Below, in pieces: positions 1-7,649 of a stretch of 10,899 nucleotides of DNA. The notes beneath the pieces are model-generated. The model ran no database searches and had not been told where the DNA came from. It saw only the letters and a list, made by a program, of their open reading frames with translations. Every line of letters begins with the position of its first letter. The first letter of the stretch is position 1. Source of the stretch: Candidatus Electrothrix marina (GTDB taxonomy: Bacteria; Desulfobacterota; Desulfobulbia; Desulfobulbales; Desulfobulbaceae); NCBI GenBank assembly GCA_004028495.1, contig MTKS01000031.1, positions 1-10,899 of the forward strand, given 5' to 3'. Both the position numbers and the translations under genes were made by a program.

Positions 1-127
1 CGAGCTTTATTTTACAGATATTAAATGGCCGGATTTTCGCAGGGATCAGTTCCTTGAGGCCTTGGAGGAATACGCAGGGCGTCAACGACGTTTCGGGAAA
101 ACCGGAGCGCAGGCGGAAACCGTCTGA
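1..127 (+). CDS. uppS: Isoprenyl transferase (undecaprenyl diphosphate synthase), C-terminal fragment
   Basis: Only the last 41 codons are inside the window; the reading frame begins at base 2 and ends with TGA at 125-127. The fragment carries ELYFTDIKWPDF followed by a LEALEEYAGRQRRFG stretch. This matches the conserved C-terminus of cis-prenyltransferases (ELYFT..xWPDF, then a basic RR.RFG tail). The family condenses isopentenyl diphosphate onto farnesyl diphosphate to make the C55 lipid carrier for peptidoglycan and O-antigen synthesis. cdsA and dxr follow on the same strand, an order common in bacteria, and this supports the call. The catalytic N-terminal part lies outside the window and cannot be checked. 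Confidence 0.9.
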   Translation, partial: ELYFTDIKWPDFRRDQFLEALEEYAGRQRRFGKTGAQAETV

Positions 128-160
128 GCCTCCTCGTGATCATTCCTCTTTCTGTCCCTG

Positions 161-183
161 ATCCCGGCCCATCGGGCCGGGAT
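161..183 (+). other. GC-rich hairpin between uppS and cdsA
   Basis: Bases 161-170 pair perfectly with 174-183 (10 bp, mostly G-C) around a three-base ATC loop. The run after it is A-rich (AATAAAAAG) rather than a T-tract, and the other strand has no U-tract either, so it is not a textbook intrinsic terminator. It may act as an RNA processing or stability element, or be a short palindromic repeat copy. The 127 bases between uppS and cdsA hold nothing else I recognise. Confidence 0.6.
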
Positions 184-254
184 AATAAAAAGTGAAAGTG
201 AAAATGGCAGACCGACAGTCAACCAGTTTCATATAAAATAAACAATACGATGTT

Positions 255-1052
255 ATGAAACAACGTCTACTTCCTGGGATATTCATGGTTATACTGTGGA
301 TATTGCTCTTGTCGGCCCCTCCTTTTATGTTTTGGTGCGCTCTCACCATAGGCACGGCTATTGCCCTGTATGAGTTTTTTCGTATGATCGACAAAACGCC
401 CGGAACAGACATTCTCATCCTGTCCCTGCTGACCTGTTTGGTCCCGGTGCTGGCCTCTGCTGATGGTAGCCCTTCTGAGGTGCTGGTCGGCAGTTATCTT
501 GCTTTACTGGGCTTGGTCATGTTGACCATCTTTTTTTATACCCGTTTTGTCGATGCCCTGGCCTTTCTCATGCAGGCTGGCTTTGCTGTTTTTTATATTG
601 GCCTTTGTTCTGCCTTTCTTGTCCTGCTTCGTTTTCTTCCAGACGGTAGTTTCTGGCTGTTATTGTTGACCGCTGTGACGGCAGGGTCCGACACCGGTGC
701 CTATTATAGTGGTCGAGCCTTTGGGAAGCAAAAGCTCTGCCCGAGTATCAGTCCGGGCAAGACCATCAACGGAGCAATCGGCGGAATCCTGACCGCTGTT
801 TTTGCTGTTGTGTTCTTAGGAGCTTTTCTTCTTCCGGAGCTAGGTAGTTTTCGTCTGGCCCTAGCCGCAGCCTTACTTGCTCTTGTGGGCATTGCCGGGG
901 ATCTGGCTGAGTCCATTATTAAGCGTGGTACCGGGATCAAGGATTCCGGCACCCTGCTGGGTGGGCACGGCGGGTTATTGGATCGGATCGACAGCCTGCT
1001 CTTGACCGCGCCTCTGCTCTATCTACTGCTTTACTCTGGAGTTCTCCGATGA
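255..1052 (+). CDS. cdsA: Phosphatidate cytidylyltransferase (CDP-diglyceride synthetase)
   Basis: This 265-residue integral membrane enzyme converts phosphatidic acid and CTP into CDP-diacylglycerol, the precursor of phosphatidylethanolamine, phosphatidylglycerol and cardiolipin. The protein is a chain of hydrophobic helices (for example about 8-45, 52-68, 78-125, 132-145, 174-215). The C-terminal signature is clear: [13 protein letters not shown] (220-232) then [11 protein letters not shown] (236-246), with the conserved K229-D230-S231, H238, D243 and D246. The [14 protein letters not shown] block (145-158) and SPGKT (166-170) are also family motifs. ATG 255 is the first start after an in-frame TAA at 234-236; no strong Shine-Dalgarno sequence precedes it. 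The stop overlaps the dxr start (ATGA), so the two are translationally coupled. One oddity is KTINGAIGG at 169-177, where relatives usually have Glu (KTxEG). Confidence 0.96.
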   Translation: MKQRLLPGIFMVILWILLLSAPPFMFWCALTIGTAIALYEFFRMIDKTPGTDILILSLLTCLVPVLASADGSPSEVLVGSYLALLGLVMLTIFFYTRFVDALAFLMQAGFAVFYIGLCSAFLVLLRFLPDGSFWLLLLTAVTAGSDTGAYYSGRAFGKQKLCPSISPGKTINGAIGGILTAVFAVVFLGAFLLPELGSFRLALAAALLALVGIAGDLAESIIKRGTGIKDSGTLLGGHGGLLDRIDSLLLTAPLLYLLLYSGVLR

Positions 1053-2215
1053 AATCCATTTCCCTGCTTGGTTCCACCGGTTCCATTGGTAAAAATGTCC
1101 TCAATGTGGTGCGTTCTTTCCCTGATCGTTTTCGAGTTGTCGGACTCTCCGCAGGCAGAAATATTACAGAGCTTGCCGTTCAGGTGCAGGAGTTTCAGCC
1201 CGAATGCATCTCGGTTGCGGATCAGTCCTTGGCAGCGCAGCTCATCGCCATGTTACCGGAGGAATACCGGGAGAAGGTTTTCTGGGGAGAAGAGGGAAAC
1301 CGGAAGGTAGCTACTGTTCCGGCAGCGGAGATGGTCGTGTCTGCGGTGGTAGGTGCGGCGGGGCTTTTGCCCACCTTGGCGGCAATCGCGGAGGGCAAGG
1401 ATATCGGGCTTGCTAACAAGGAGACCTTGGTCATGGCCGGGCGACTGGTCATGGAGTCAGCTCAAAAACATAAGGTTGCTCTCCTTCCTATAGATTCCGA
1501 GCATTCGGCTATTTTTCAGGCCCTAGAGGCCGGACGCCGCGATGATGTGGGTATGATTATCCTGACGGCTTCGGGCGGTCCCTTTCGTACCTTGGATAAA
1601 GAGGGATTACGCCGGGTCACCCCGGATCAGGCCCTGGCCCATCCCAACTGGGATATGGGCCGCAAGATCTCCATTGATTCGGCAACCATGATGAATAAAG
1701 GCCTGGAGGTTATCGAGGCCTGCCGGCTTTTTGATGTGCCGGTGGAGAAGATTCGGGTGGTTGTGCATCCTGAATCCATTGTGCATTCTCTGGTGGAGTA
1801 TATTGACGGCTCTGTGATGGCCCAGCTGGGCATTCCGGATATGCGCATTCCTATTGCCTATGCCCTGTCCTACCCGGAACGAATGCCCCTTAATCTTTCC
1901 CGGCTCAGTCTTTCCGAGTGCGGTAAGCTCAGTTTTGAAAAACCGGATTATGATCGCTTTCCGGCACTCAGGCTCGCTTTCAGAGTAATGGAAGAGGGCG
2001 GGGTGAAACCGGCAGTGCTCAATGCTGCCAATGAGGTTGCTGTTGCCGCTTTTCTGGATGAGCAGATCGGTTTTACGGATATCACCGCAATTGTCGCCGC
2101 GACGCTGAATCAGTTTGCCCCTGGTGATGACTTGGATCTGGATGCTATCTTAGCAGCGGACGGCAAGGCGCGGGAGATGGCTAAAGAAGAGGTCGCGCAG
2201 AGGGATTTGGTTTAG
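1049..2215 (+). CDS. dxr: 1-deoxy-D-xylulose 5-phosphate reductoisomerase
   Basis: This 388-residue cytosolic enzyme catalyses the first committed step of the MEP isoprenoid pathway, the NADPH-dependent rearrangement and reduction of DXP to MEP. The N-terminal [11 protein letters not shown] (8-18) is the dinucleotide-binding loop. [11 protein letters not shown] (121-131) and [11 protein letters not shown] (147-157) follow; D149, E151 and E220 match the metal ligands of the family. TASGGPFR (173-180), HPNWDMG (198-204), the [15 protein letters not shown] block (206-220) and HPESIVHS (240-247) complete the active site. The length is normal and every block is intact. ATG 1049 overlaps the cdsA stop and has GGAG at 1038-1041. 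Placement beside uppS and cdsA links isoprenoid supply to lipid-carrier and phospholipid synthesis. An rseP homologue often follows dxr in bacteria, but not here. Confidence 0.97.
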   Translation: MKSISLLGSTGSIGKNVLNVVRSFPDRFRVVGLSAGRNITELAVQVQEFQPECISVADQSLAAQLIAMLPEEYREKVFWGEEGNRKVATVPAAEMVVSAVVGAAGLLPTLAAIAEGKDIGLANKETLVMAGRLVMESAQKHKVALLPIDSEHSAIFQALEAGRRDDVGMIILTASGGPFRTLDKEGLRRVTPDQALAHPNWDMGRKISIDSATMMNKGLEVIEACRLFDVPVEKIRVVVHPESIVHSLVEYIDGSVMAQLGIPDMRIPIAYALSYPERMPLNLSRLSLSECGKLSFEKPDYDRFPALRLAFRVMEEGGVKPAVLNAANEVAVAAFLDEQIGFTDITAIVAATLNQFAPGDDLDLDAILAADGKAREMAKEEVAQRDLV

Positions 2216-2241
2216 GGGCAGGGAATTTCTCAAAAAATAGA

Positions 2242-2256
2242 CACCTCTTTCAGGTG
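2242..2256 (+). other. Small hairpin downstream of dxr
   Basis: CACCT (2242-2246) pairs with AGGTG (2252-2256) around a CTTTC loop. It begins 26 bases after the dxr stop. It is only 5 bp and lacks a T-tract, so a terminator role is doubtful. Confidence 0.25.
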
Positions 2257-2263
2257 CGGAAAT

Positions 2264-2290
2264 GTAGGGGCAAGACCTGCGTGTCTGCCC
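2264..2290 (+). repeat. REP-like short palindrome (GTAGGGGCA-type)
   Basis: GGGCA (2268-2272) plus GAC (2274-2276), with one bulged A at 2273, pairs with GTCTGCCC (2283-2290) around the loop CTGCGT. The element is introduced by GTAGGGG. This GTAGGGGCA...TGCCC layout resembles dispersed intergenic palindromes I recall from many environmental bacterial genomes. Only one copy is in the window, so its repeat nature is inferred. It sits in the 110-base gap between dxr and the response regulator, consistent with a boundary between two transcription units. Confidence 0.45.
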
Positions 2291-2310
2291 GGCATAAGGG
2301 GTAGTAACCC

Positions 2311-2317
2311 AGGGGAG
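2311..2317 (+). promoter_or_regulatory. Ribosome binding site of the first receiver gene
   Basis: AGGGGAG lies eight bases before ATG 2326 and supports that start. A small GGGT(AGTA)ACCC hairpin (2299-2310) lies directly upstream. Confidence 0.6.
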
Positions 2318-2325
2318 AAAACATC

Positions 2326-2766
2326 ATGGATAGGCATCTGTCGACAAAAGTACTTCTTGTTGATGACGAAGAGGAGTTTTCCCGGCTGCTTGCCCGCCGC
2401 CTTGAAACCAGAGGAATGAAGGTTGCCGCTGTCACCTGCGGTGAAGAGGCTGTGGCAATGGTGGATAAGCGGGTCTTTGATGTTGCTGTTATTGATTTTT
2501 CCATGCCGGGCATTGACGGCATTGAAACGCTGAAACAGATTAAGGCCAGGAGGCCGGATCTTGAAGTCCTGATGCTGACCGGTCATGCCACCGTAGCAGG
2601 CGGTATTGAGGCCATGAAGCAGGGGGCTAATGATTTTTTGCAGAAGCCTGTGGATATTGATGAGTTGCTGGAAAAGATCAAGACAGCAAGGAAAGCTCAT
2701 CTGACAGCCGTGCATAGGAAAGCGGATGCCGAGATGCAGGATATTCTTAAGCGAAAAAGCTGGTAG
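2326..2766 (+). CDS. Receiver-only response regulator (CheY/Spo0F-like)
   Basis: This 146-residue protein is a single REC domain (about 7-122) with no DNA-binding or enzymatic output domain. The acidic pair D13-D14, the phospho-acceptor D57 in VIDFSMPG, T85 in MLTGH and K107 in QKPVD are all present, so it should be phosphorylated. The tail (123-146) is short, basic and probably helical. Such stand-alone receivers act by protein contact or as phosphorelay intermediates. It is clearly similar to the second receiver at 7245-7649 (shared MLTGH, KPVD, GIEA and overall length). It opens a same-strand set with the CBS protein and permease; its cognate kinase is plausibly the one at 6238. Confidence 0.92.
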   Translation: MDRHLSTKVLLVDDEEEFSRLLARRLETRGMKVAAVTCGEEAVAMVDKRVFDVAVIDFSMPGIDGIETLKQIKARRPDLEVLMLTGHATVAGGIEAMKQGANDFLQKPVDIDELLEKIKTARKAHLTAVHRKADAEMQDILKRKSW

Positions 2767-2812
2767 CATCAGAGAAATATCAAGGAAATTTTTCTTCTGA
2801 GGGGGAGGGGGC

Positions 2813-3349
2813 ATGTCGGAAAAAACAAAGGATATACGAGAGATGGTCATCCCTCTTGAACGGTGTCCCCGATTGTACGATCATCAGACTCTGGACGAGG
2901 CCATAGCTCTGTTCGGCCAGAGCCCGTCTGAGGAAAATCCTCTTGATCTTCACTTCCTGCTTGTGCTTGATCAACGAAATAATCTGGTGGGCAGGCTCTC
3001 ACGGACCGATATCCTACGCGGTTTGGTGCCCAGCCTACTGGGTATGGGGAGGGGTGGAAGTAAATTTTCTTGGGGCAATGCAGAAGATCCGCACCTCACC
3101 TGTCTATATGAAGATCACGCCCTTGCCGAGTGCGGGGGTAATCGTGCCCGACTGGTTCGTTCCCTGATGCGTCCTGTTGATTTCACTTTATCGGCGGATA
3201 CCCATATTCTGGAGGCGATTGTGGTGCTGCACCGCCATAATACCTCCTGTGTGCCGGTGATCGACAACGGGGCGGTCATCGGTCTCCTTCGTTTTGAAGA
3301 GCTTTTTCACGCCATGTGCAATACCTGGTGTACGTCGCCGCAGGATTGA
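2813..3349 (+). CDS. CBS-domain pair protein
   Basis: This 178-residue soluble protein is built of two CBS motifs and no other domain. The first spans about 8-75, ending HFLLVLDQRNNLVGRLSRTD; the second is about 115-168, with SLMRPVDFTLSADTHILEAI followed by CVPVIDNGAVIGLLRFEEL. CBS pairs bind adenosine nucleotides (AMP, ATP, SAM and similar) and tune the activity of a partner, often a transporter or enzyme. The linker (76-114) contains a Gly-rich GMGRGG stretch. A strong purine-rich Shine-Dalgarno (GGGGGAGGGGG, 2801-2811) abuts ATG 2813. It lies 46 bases after the receiver gene and 51 before the permease, which suggests it gates the permease or reports energy state to the signalling proteins. 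The ligand cannot be read from sequence. Confidence 0.87.
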   Translation: MSEKTKDIREMVIPLERCPRLYDHQTLDEAIALFGQSPSEENPLDLHFLLVLDQRNNLVGRLSRTDILRGLVPSLLGMGRGGSKFSWGNAEDPHLTCLYEDHALAECGGNRARLVRSLMRPVDFTLSADTHILEAIVVLHRHNTSCVPVIDNGAVIGLLRFEELFHAMCNTWCTSPQD

Positions 3350-3400
3350 GAATTTTTTAAAGATACAGGAAGAGAAATAATAAGACGACGGGGAAATACG

Positions 3401-4897
3401 ATGCAGTCTTCAGGCCCTCAGGTACTTGCTTTGTCCAGGGAAAAAAAGCGATTTGATTGGAAACGATTGCTTTTTATCCTTACCGGCATCGTTTTCTTTG
3501 CTATTGTGTATTTCTTCCCTCCTTGGCCGGATGCTGTTGATCCGACTGGAGCGCATTTCATCCTGACCCGTGAAGGGAAGGGGGCCTTGGCTGTTTTTTT
3601 GCTGGCTGCAACCTGGTGGATTTTCGAAGTGGTGCCCATCGGCGTGACCAGTCTGACCATCGGCGTTCTGCAAGCCCTGTTTATGATCCGTGATCCCGGT
3701 ACCGCATTTCGGGATTTTATGGATCCTTCTGTGCTCTTCATCTTCGGTTCCATCATGATCGGTATGGTGTTCACCAAGACCGGTTTAACCAGACGGATGG
3801 CCTATAAGATGCTCTCCATTGTCGGGGAACGGACCAGCATGATCTACCTGGGCTGCTTTGCCATGACCGGCGTGCTCACCCATTTTATGGCCCATACCGC
3901 AGTAGCTGCCACCATGTTTCCTCTGCTCATGGCCATTCATTCCCTGTATGCTGATGAGGAGGGGCCGACCCGTTTCGGCAAGGGCCTATTCATCGGCATG
4001 GCCTATGTGGCGGGTGCTGGCAGTATCATCACCCTGCTGGGCGCGGCCAGGGGGGCTGTGGCCCTGGGTTTTTATAAGGACATCATGAAGGTGGATATCA
4101 GTTTTTTTGAATTGAGCTGGTATATGTTCCCCATTGGCTGGCTCATGATCTTTCTGCTCTGGGGCTTTTTTCTCCTCTTTTTCAAGCCGGAACATGCCAG
4201 GATTCCCGGCCTAAAGGAAAAGGCGGGCAGGATGTACGAGGATTTGGGCCGCTGGAGCCAGAAGGAGCTCCTCACCGCCGGGATCGTGTTCGGAACCATC
4301 CTGATCATTGCGCTGAAGAATTTTATTCCCGCCTTGGCCGGTATCCATAAAACCGGTATTCTGCTCTGTTCCACGGTTTCTTTTTTCCTCTTCAATATTC
4401 TTGCAATTGATGATCTTGAAGAGGTGCCCTGGAATATTATCCTGCTTTTTGCCGGGGCTATGTCCATCGGTTTCTGTCTCTGGGAGACCGGGGCGGCCCG
4501 TTGGCTGGCCGTTAACTGGCTGGTCCTCTTTCAGAACTCACCGCCTCTGGTTTTTATTCTCGGCATGGCCTTCTTTGTCATGATGATGACCAATTTCATT
4601 ATGAACGTGGCTGCCATTGCTATTTCTCTGCCCGTGGCCTTAGTTATTGCTCCGTATCTCGGAGTCAGCGGCGAGGTGATTTTGTTTTCCTCCCTTGTGG
4701 TTGCCGGGATGCCTTTTTTCCTGCTGGTCGGTGCTGCTCCTAATGCCATTGCCTATAACTCCCGACAATTCAGCACCGGAGAGTTCTTCCTGTGGGGGAT
4801 TCCGGCCAGTATTCTGTTGATGCTGGTGGTCTGGCTGGCCGTGGCTGTTATCTGGCCGCTCATGGGGATGGAGGTTTTTGTGCCTGTGGCGGGGTGA
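3401..4897 (+). CDS. SLC13/DASS-type anion permease, atypical substrate motifs
   Basis: This 498-residue polytopic inner-membrane protein has about 11-13 hydrophobic segments in two pseudo-repeats. The family imports dicarboxylates, citrate or sulfate with sodium. Recognisable elements are WWIFEVVPIGVTSL (72-85), TKTGLTRRMAYKML (125-138), the first hairpin region HTAVAATMFPL (165-175), ILLFAGAMSIG (347-357) and the second hairpin region NVAAIAISLPV (402-412) followed by GAAPNAIAY (444-452). The canonical SNT triplets that bind anion and sodium appear as AHT (164-166) and MNV (401-403), so the substrate or coupling ion may differ. The start has GGGGA at 3390-3394. Sulfate is one possible substrate in a sulfate reducer, but the sequence does not prove it. 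ArsB/NhaD-type ion transporters are a less likely alternative. Confidence 0.85.
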   Translation: MQSSGPQVLALSREKKRFDWKRLLFILTGIVFFAIVYFFPPWPDAVDPTGAHFILTREGKGALAVFLLAATWWIFEVVPIGVTSLTIGVLQALFMIRDPGTAFRDFMDPSVLFIFGSIMIGMVFTKTGLTRRMAYKMLSIVGERTSMIYLGCFAMTGVLTHFMAHTAVAATMFPLLMAIHSLYADEEGPTRFGKGLFIGMAYVAGAGSIITLLGAARGAVALGFYKDIMKVDISFFELSWYMFPIGWLMIFLLWGFFLLFFKPEHARIPGLKEKAGRMYEDLGRWSQKELLTAGIVFGTILIIALKNFIPALAGIHKTGILLCSTVSFFLFNILAIDDLEEVPWNIILLFAGAMSIGFCLWETGAARWLAVNWLVLFQNSPPLVFILGMAFFVMMMTNFIMNVAAIAISLPVALVIAPYLGVSGEVILFSSLVVAGMPFFLLVGAAPNAIAYNSRQFSTGEFFLWGIPASILLMLVVWLAVAVIWPLMGMEVFVPVAG

Positions 4898-4974
4898 TCT
4901 TACGGTAATAATTGCCTGTCCTTAGTGCAGCTCGGTTGTGACCTGCGTGAGGGTAGTCGAAGAAAGAAAAAACA

Positions 4975-6231
4975 ATGCTGGAAAAAACATCAGACCTGCT
5001 CAAACAGATAGCCTTGGGTGAGGATTCAATTCTTGAACTGAAGAATATCTCATTCAAAGGTGAAAAAATCAGCGGGCCTCATCGTAACGGGATGGCCGAT
5101 GAACTTGCCGCAATGGCAAATACCCATGCAGGGATTATTTTGTTAGGTGTTGATGACAGGACTCGGGAAGTTGTGGGTATTCCGTTGGAAAAACTTGATC
5201 TTGTCGAAGATTGGCTGCGAGCCATCTGTAACGATCTTATTGAACCACCCTTGGATTGCCTTGTTCGTAAGCTTTTTGTTCCTGTTCAGGGAGAGCAGGA
5301 GAAGGTGATTATCCGCGTTGATGTGCCGAGGAGTCTGTTTGTTCATCAGAGTCCGGGCGGCTATTTTCGTCGTATCGGCAGTTCCAAGCGGCAGATGAAG
5401 CCGGATATGTTAGCACGTCTTTTTCAGCAGCGCAGCCAAGCCCGCCTGATACGCTTTGACGAACAGGCTGTACCGGGGGCTCGGTTTGATGATTTAGCCC
5501 CGAGCCTGTGGAATCGATTCAGAACTGTTATCTCTTCTCATGATGATCAGGAATTTCTGCTCAAGATGAAATTGATCTCGCCGGGAGAGAACGATATTCT
5601 CTGCCCGACGGTCAGCGGTGTTTTGATGGCCTGCGAGACACCGGATGCCTTCATGTCCGGTGCTTTTATTCAGGCAGTCTGTTATCGCGGTATAGAGAGA
5701 AACGGCGGATATCAGCTTGATGCCAAAGATATCAGTGGTCCCTTGGACATTCAGGTTAGGGATGCCTGCCGGTTTGTTGAACGCAATATGCGTGTTTACG
5801 CAATCAAGGCACCGAACCGGATTGACACACCGCAGTTTTCTCTGAACGCTGTTTTTGAGGCTGTGGTCAATGCGGTTGCCCACCGTGATTATTCGATTTA
5901 CGGATCAAAGATTCGCCTCCATCTTTTTGCTGATCGCCTTGAGATCTTCTCTCCGGGAACCATCCCCAATACCATGACCATTGACAGCCTCTCGGAACGG
6001 CAGTCTGCCCGTAATGAGTTGCTGACCTCTCTGCTAGCCCGCTGTCCCATGAATTTCAATGCCATAGGGAGCCAACGGAGTTCTATCATGGATAAACGCG
6101 GCGAAGGAGTCCCTATCATTATCGTAGAGAGCGAACAGCTCTCCGGTGTCAGGCCGGAATACCGGCTTCTTGATGATGCCGAGCTTAAGTTGACCATCTA
6201 TGCGGCACCGCCGCCGCCGGAGCACGGCTGA
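4975..6231 (+). CDS. Schlafen AlbA_2 domain and ATPase-like (HATPase_c_4) protein
   Basis: This 418-residue soluble protein has the COG2865 layout. The N-terminal AlbA_2 domain (about 15-145) has ILELKNISF (19-27), the GPHRNGMADELAAMANT block (34-50), GIILLGVDD (53-61) and GYFRRIGSS (129-137). A middle region (150-285) links it to a GHKL ATPase-like segment: EAVVNAVAHRDYS (295-307), where E295, N299 and H303-R304-D305 match the N-box form of this family, then DRLEIFSPG (320-328). The end is a proline-rich APPPPEHG. Bacterial members are usually annotated as putative transcriptional regulators or helicase-like, but their activity is poorly known; eukaryotic Schlafens use the related fold as an RNase. 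It begins 77 bases after the permease with only a weak ribosome site and ends 6 bases before the kinase. Its role in this locus is unknown. Confidence 0.85.
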   Translation: MLEKTSDLLKQIALGEDSILELKNISFKGEKISGPHRNGMADELAAMANTHAGIILLGVDDRTREVVGIPLEKLDLVEDWLRAICNDLIEPPLDCLVRKLFVPVQGEQEKVIIRVDVPRSLFVHQSPGGYFRRIGSSKRQMKPDMLARLFQQRSQARLIRFDEQAVPGARFDDLAPSLWNRFRTVISSHDDQEFLLKMKLISPGENDILCPTVSGVLMACETPDAFMSGAFIQAVCYRGIERNGGYQLDAKDISGPLDIQVRDACRFVERNMRVYAIKAPNRIDTPQFSLNAVFEAVVNAVAHRDYSIYGSKIRLHLFADRLEIFSPGTIPNTMTIDSLSERQSARNELLTSLLARCPMNFNAIGSQRSSIMDKRGEGVPIIIVESEQLSGVRPEYRLLDDAELKLTIYAAPPPPEHG

Positions 6232-6237
6232 TTCACC

Positions 6238-7248
6238 ATGAAAAAATGTTCTCTCTGGCTGGAAAAAATCTTGCCGCCGCCTCGGGGCAATTTTATGATC
6301 CGGGCGGACCTTGATAAGGGGTATCGTCGTTTTTCCAGAGGGCTTTCACTGATCCTGACGGTCCTGGTTCTGGTTCCCATGAGCATCATCGCCATAGTTT
6401 CCCGTTATCAGCAGATCACCATTTTTATTTTTTGCGCCCTTGTTGCGGTGCTGGTGGTTTTTCAGCTCAGTGAGGCTATTACCGGCCATCTGCGCGAGGC
6501 CGGCTTGAAACGGGAGCAGTTTCTTGCCCGGGCTGAACAGCCCAATAAGCTGGCCTCTATCGGCAGGCTGGCAGCCGGGGTGGCCCATGAAATAAATAAT
6601 CCTCTGGCGATTATCAATCAGCAGGCCGGATTGATACAGGATATTCACGAGATGTCACCTGATTTTCCTCATAAGGATATGGTGGAGGAATCCCTTGCAG
6701 GCATCCAGAACAGCGTGCAGCGCTGTAAGATCATCACCCATCGCCTGCTCGGCTTTGCCCATCAGACCAAGGTGAAAATGGAAGAGGTTGATATCAACGC
6801 CCTTCTGCATGAGGCGGTTGATTTCCTGGCTGAAGAGGCATCGTATAACCGGATCGCTATGGAATTCATCCTGGATGAGGATATTCAGCGTCCTTGGAGC
6901 GATCACGGAGAACTCCTGCAGATTTTTCTCAATATCATCGGGAATGCCATAGATGCTCTGGCGGAACGCGGAGGGGACGGCAGAATCACCCTGAGCAGCC
7001 AACAGGTGGCCCCGGAAATCGTCCGCATCTGTATTGCGGACAACGGTCCCGGCATGACAGCCGAGGTGCAGCAGCATATTTTTGATCCCTTTTTTACAAC
7101 CAAGGAAACAGGGCGGGGGACCGGACTGGGGTTGTCCATTGTCTACGGCCTGATTAGAAATTTGGGCGGCACCGTGAATGTGGTTTCCGTGAAGGGAAAG
7201 GGCACCGAGTTTGAACTTGATCTGCCGGTCCATCAGGAGGAGGAATGA
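6238..7248 (+). CDS. Compact membrane sensor histidine kinase lacking a periplasmic domain
   Basis: This 336-residue kinase has two hydrophobic helices, about 36-55 and 59-78, joined by only a few residues (SRYQQ). A HisKA domain follows with H117 in VAHEINNPLAI (115-125), then a complete HATPase_c: N232/N236 in FLNIIGNAIDA, G1 DNGPGM (268-273), F-box FDPFFTTK (282-289) and G2 GRGTGLGLS (292-300). It should autophosphorylate. Related deltaproteobacterial NtrB-like kinases usually carry a Cache domain between the two helices; here it is absent, so the signal must come from the membrane, the cytoplasm or a partner. ATG 6295, 19 codons in, has a better Shine-Dalgarno (GGGG at 6284-6287) and is a credible alternative start. 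The stop overlaps the next receiver gene (ATGA), making that receiver the likely partner. Confidence 0.93.
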   Translation: MKKCSLWLEKILPPPRGNFMIRADLDKGYRRFSRGLSLILTVLVLVPMSIIAIVSRYQQITIFIFCALVAVLVVFQLSEAITGHLREAGLKREQFLARAEQPNKLASIGRLAAGVAHEINNPLAIINQQAGLIQDIHEMSPDFPHKDMVEESLAGIQNSVQRCKIITHRLLGFAHQTKVKMEEVDINALLHEAVDFLAEEASYNRIAMEFILDEDIQRPWSDHGELLQIFLNIIGNAIDALAERGGDGRITLSSQQVAPEIVRICIADNGPGMTAEVQQHIFDPFFTTKETGRGTGLGLSIVYGLIRNLGGTVNVVSVKGKGTEFELDLPVHQEEE

Positions 7249-7649
7249 AGGGAAAGTTGAAAGGAATCAAATTGTTGATCATTGACGATGAGGCGGAATT
7301 CGCCGCAACCCTGTGTCGGCGTCTGCGTTTGCGTAATATCGACGCGGTTGATGCCTATAGCGGCCAGGAAGGGCTGGTGCGTCTGACCGAGGTGAACCCG
7401 AATATCGTTATCCTTGATCTGAAAATGCATGATATGAGCGGGCTGGATGTGCTGGAAAAGATCAAAGCCTCTGATGCGAGTATTGAGGTGATCATGCTGA
7501 CCGGGCACGGTTCGATTCGGGCCGGGATTGAGGCCGGGGAGAAAGGGGCCTTTGATTATATGATCAAGCCGGTTGACCTGCCTGATCTTTTGGGCAAGAT
7601 TAACGAGGCTGTGAAGAAACAGGCTGAGGGCAATGAGGGCAAAACATGA
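7245..7649 (+). CDS. Receiver-only response regulator, partner of the upstream kinase
   Basis: This 134-residue protein is one REC domain (about 7-124) without an output domain. D14-D15, phospho-acceptor D58, T86 in MLTGH and K108 in IKPVD are intact. The usual Pro four residues after the phospho-Asp is His62 (LDLKMHDMSG), an unusual substitution beside the active site. Start and stop overlap both neighbours by ATGA, and AGGAGG lies at 7235-7240, so it should be made in step with the kinase and the kinase-like protein. It is a close paralogue of the receiver at 2326. As a stand-alone receiver it probably acts by protein contact or passes phosphate to a histidine protein. Confidence 0.92.
   Translation: MKGKLKGIKLLIIDDEAEFAATLCRRLRLRNIDAVDAYSGQEGLVRLTEVNPNIVILDLKMHDMSGLDVLEKIKASDASIEVIMLTGHGSIRAGIEAGEKGAFDYMIKPVDLPDLLGKINEAVKKQAEGNEGKT

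Noticed and set aside
161..183. Intrinsic terminator after uppS
   Set aside because: The stem is strong but neither strand has a T-tract after it, and cdsA-dxr downstream is probably co-transcribed.
2230..2850. 206-codon open frame on the minus strand
   Set aside because: It lies antisense to the receiver gene and into the CBS gene, has no family resemblance, and its composition is that of a mirrored coding frame.
4935..4945. GACCTGCGTG shared between 2274-2283 and the permease-AlbA_2 gap as a repeat
   Set aside because: The match is only about ten bases and the second copy lacks the palindromic arms, so chance is sufficient.
6655..7233. 192-codon open frame on the minus strand
   Set aside because: It is antisense to the kinase's complete catalytic domain and shows no recognisable protein features.
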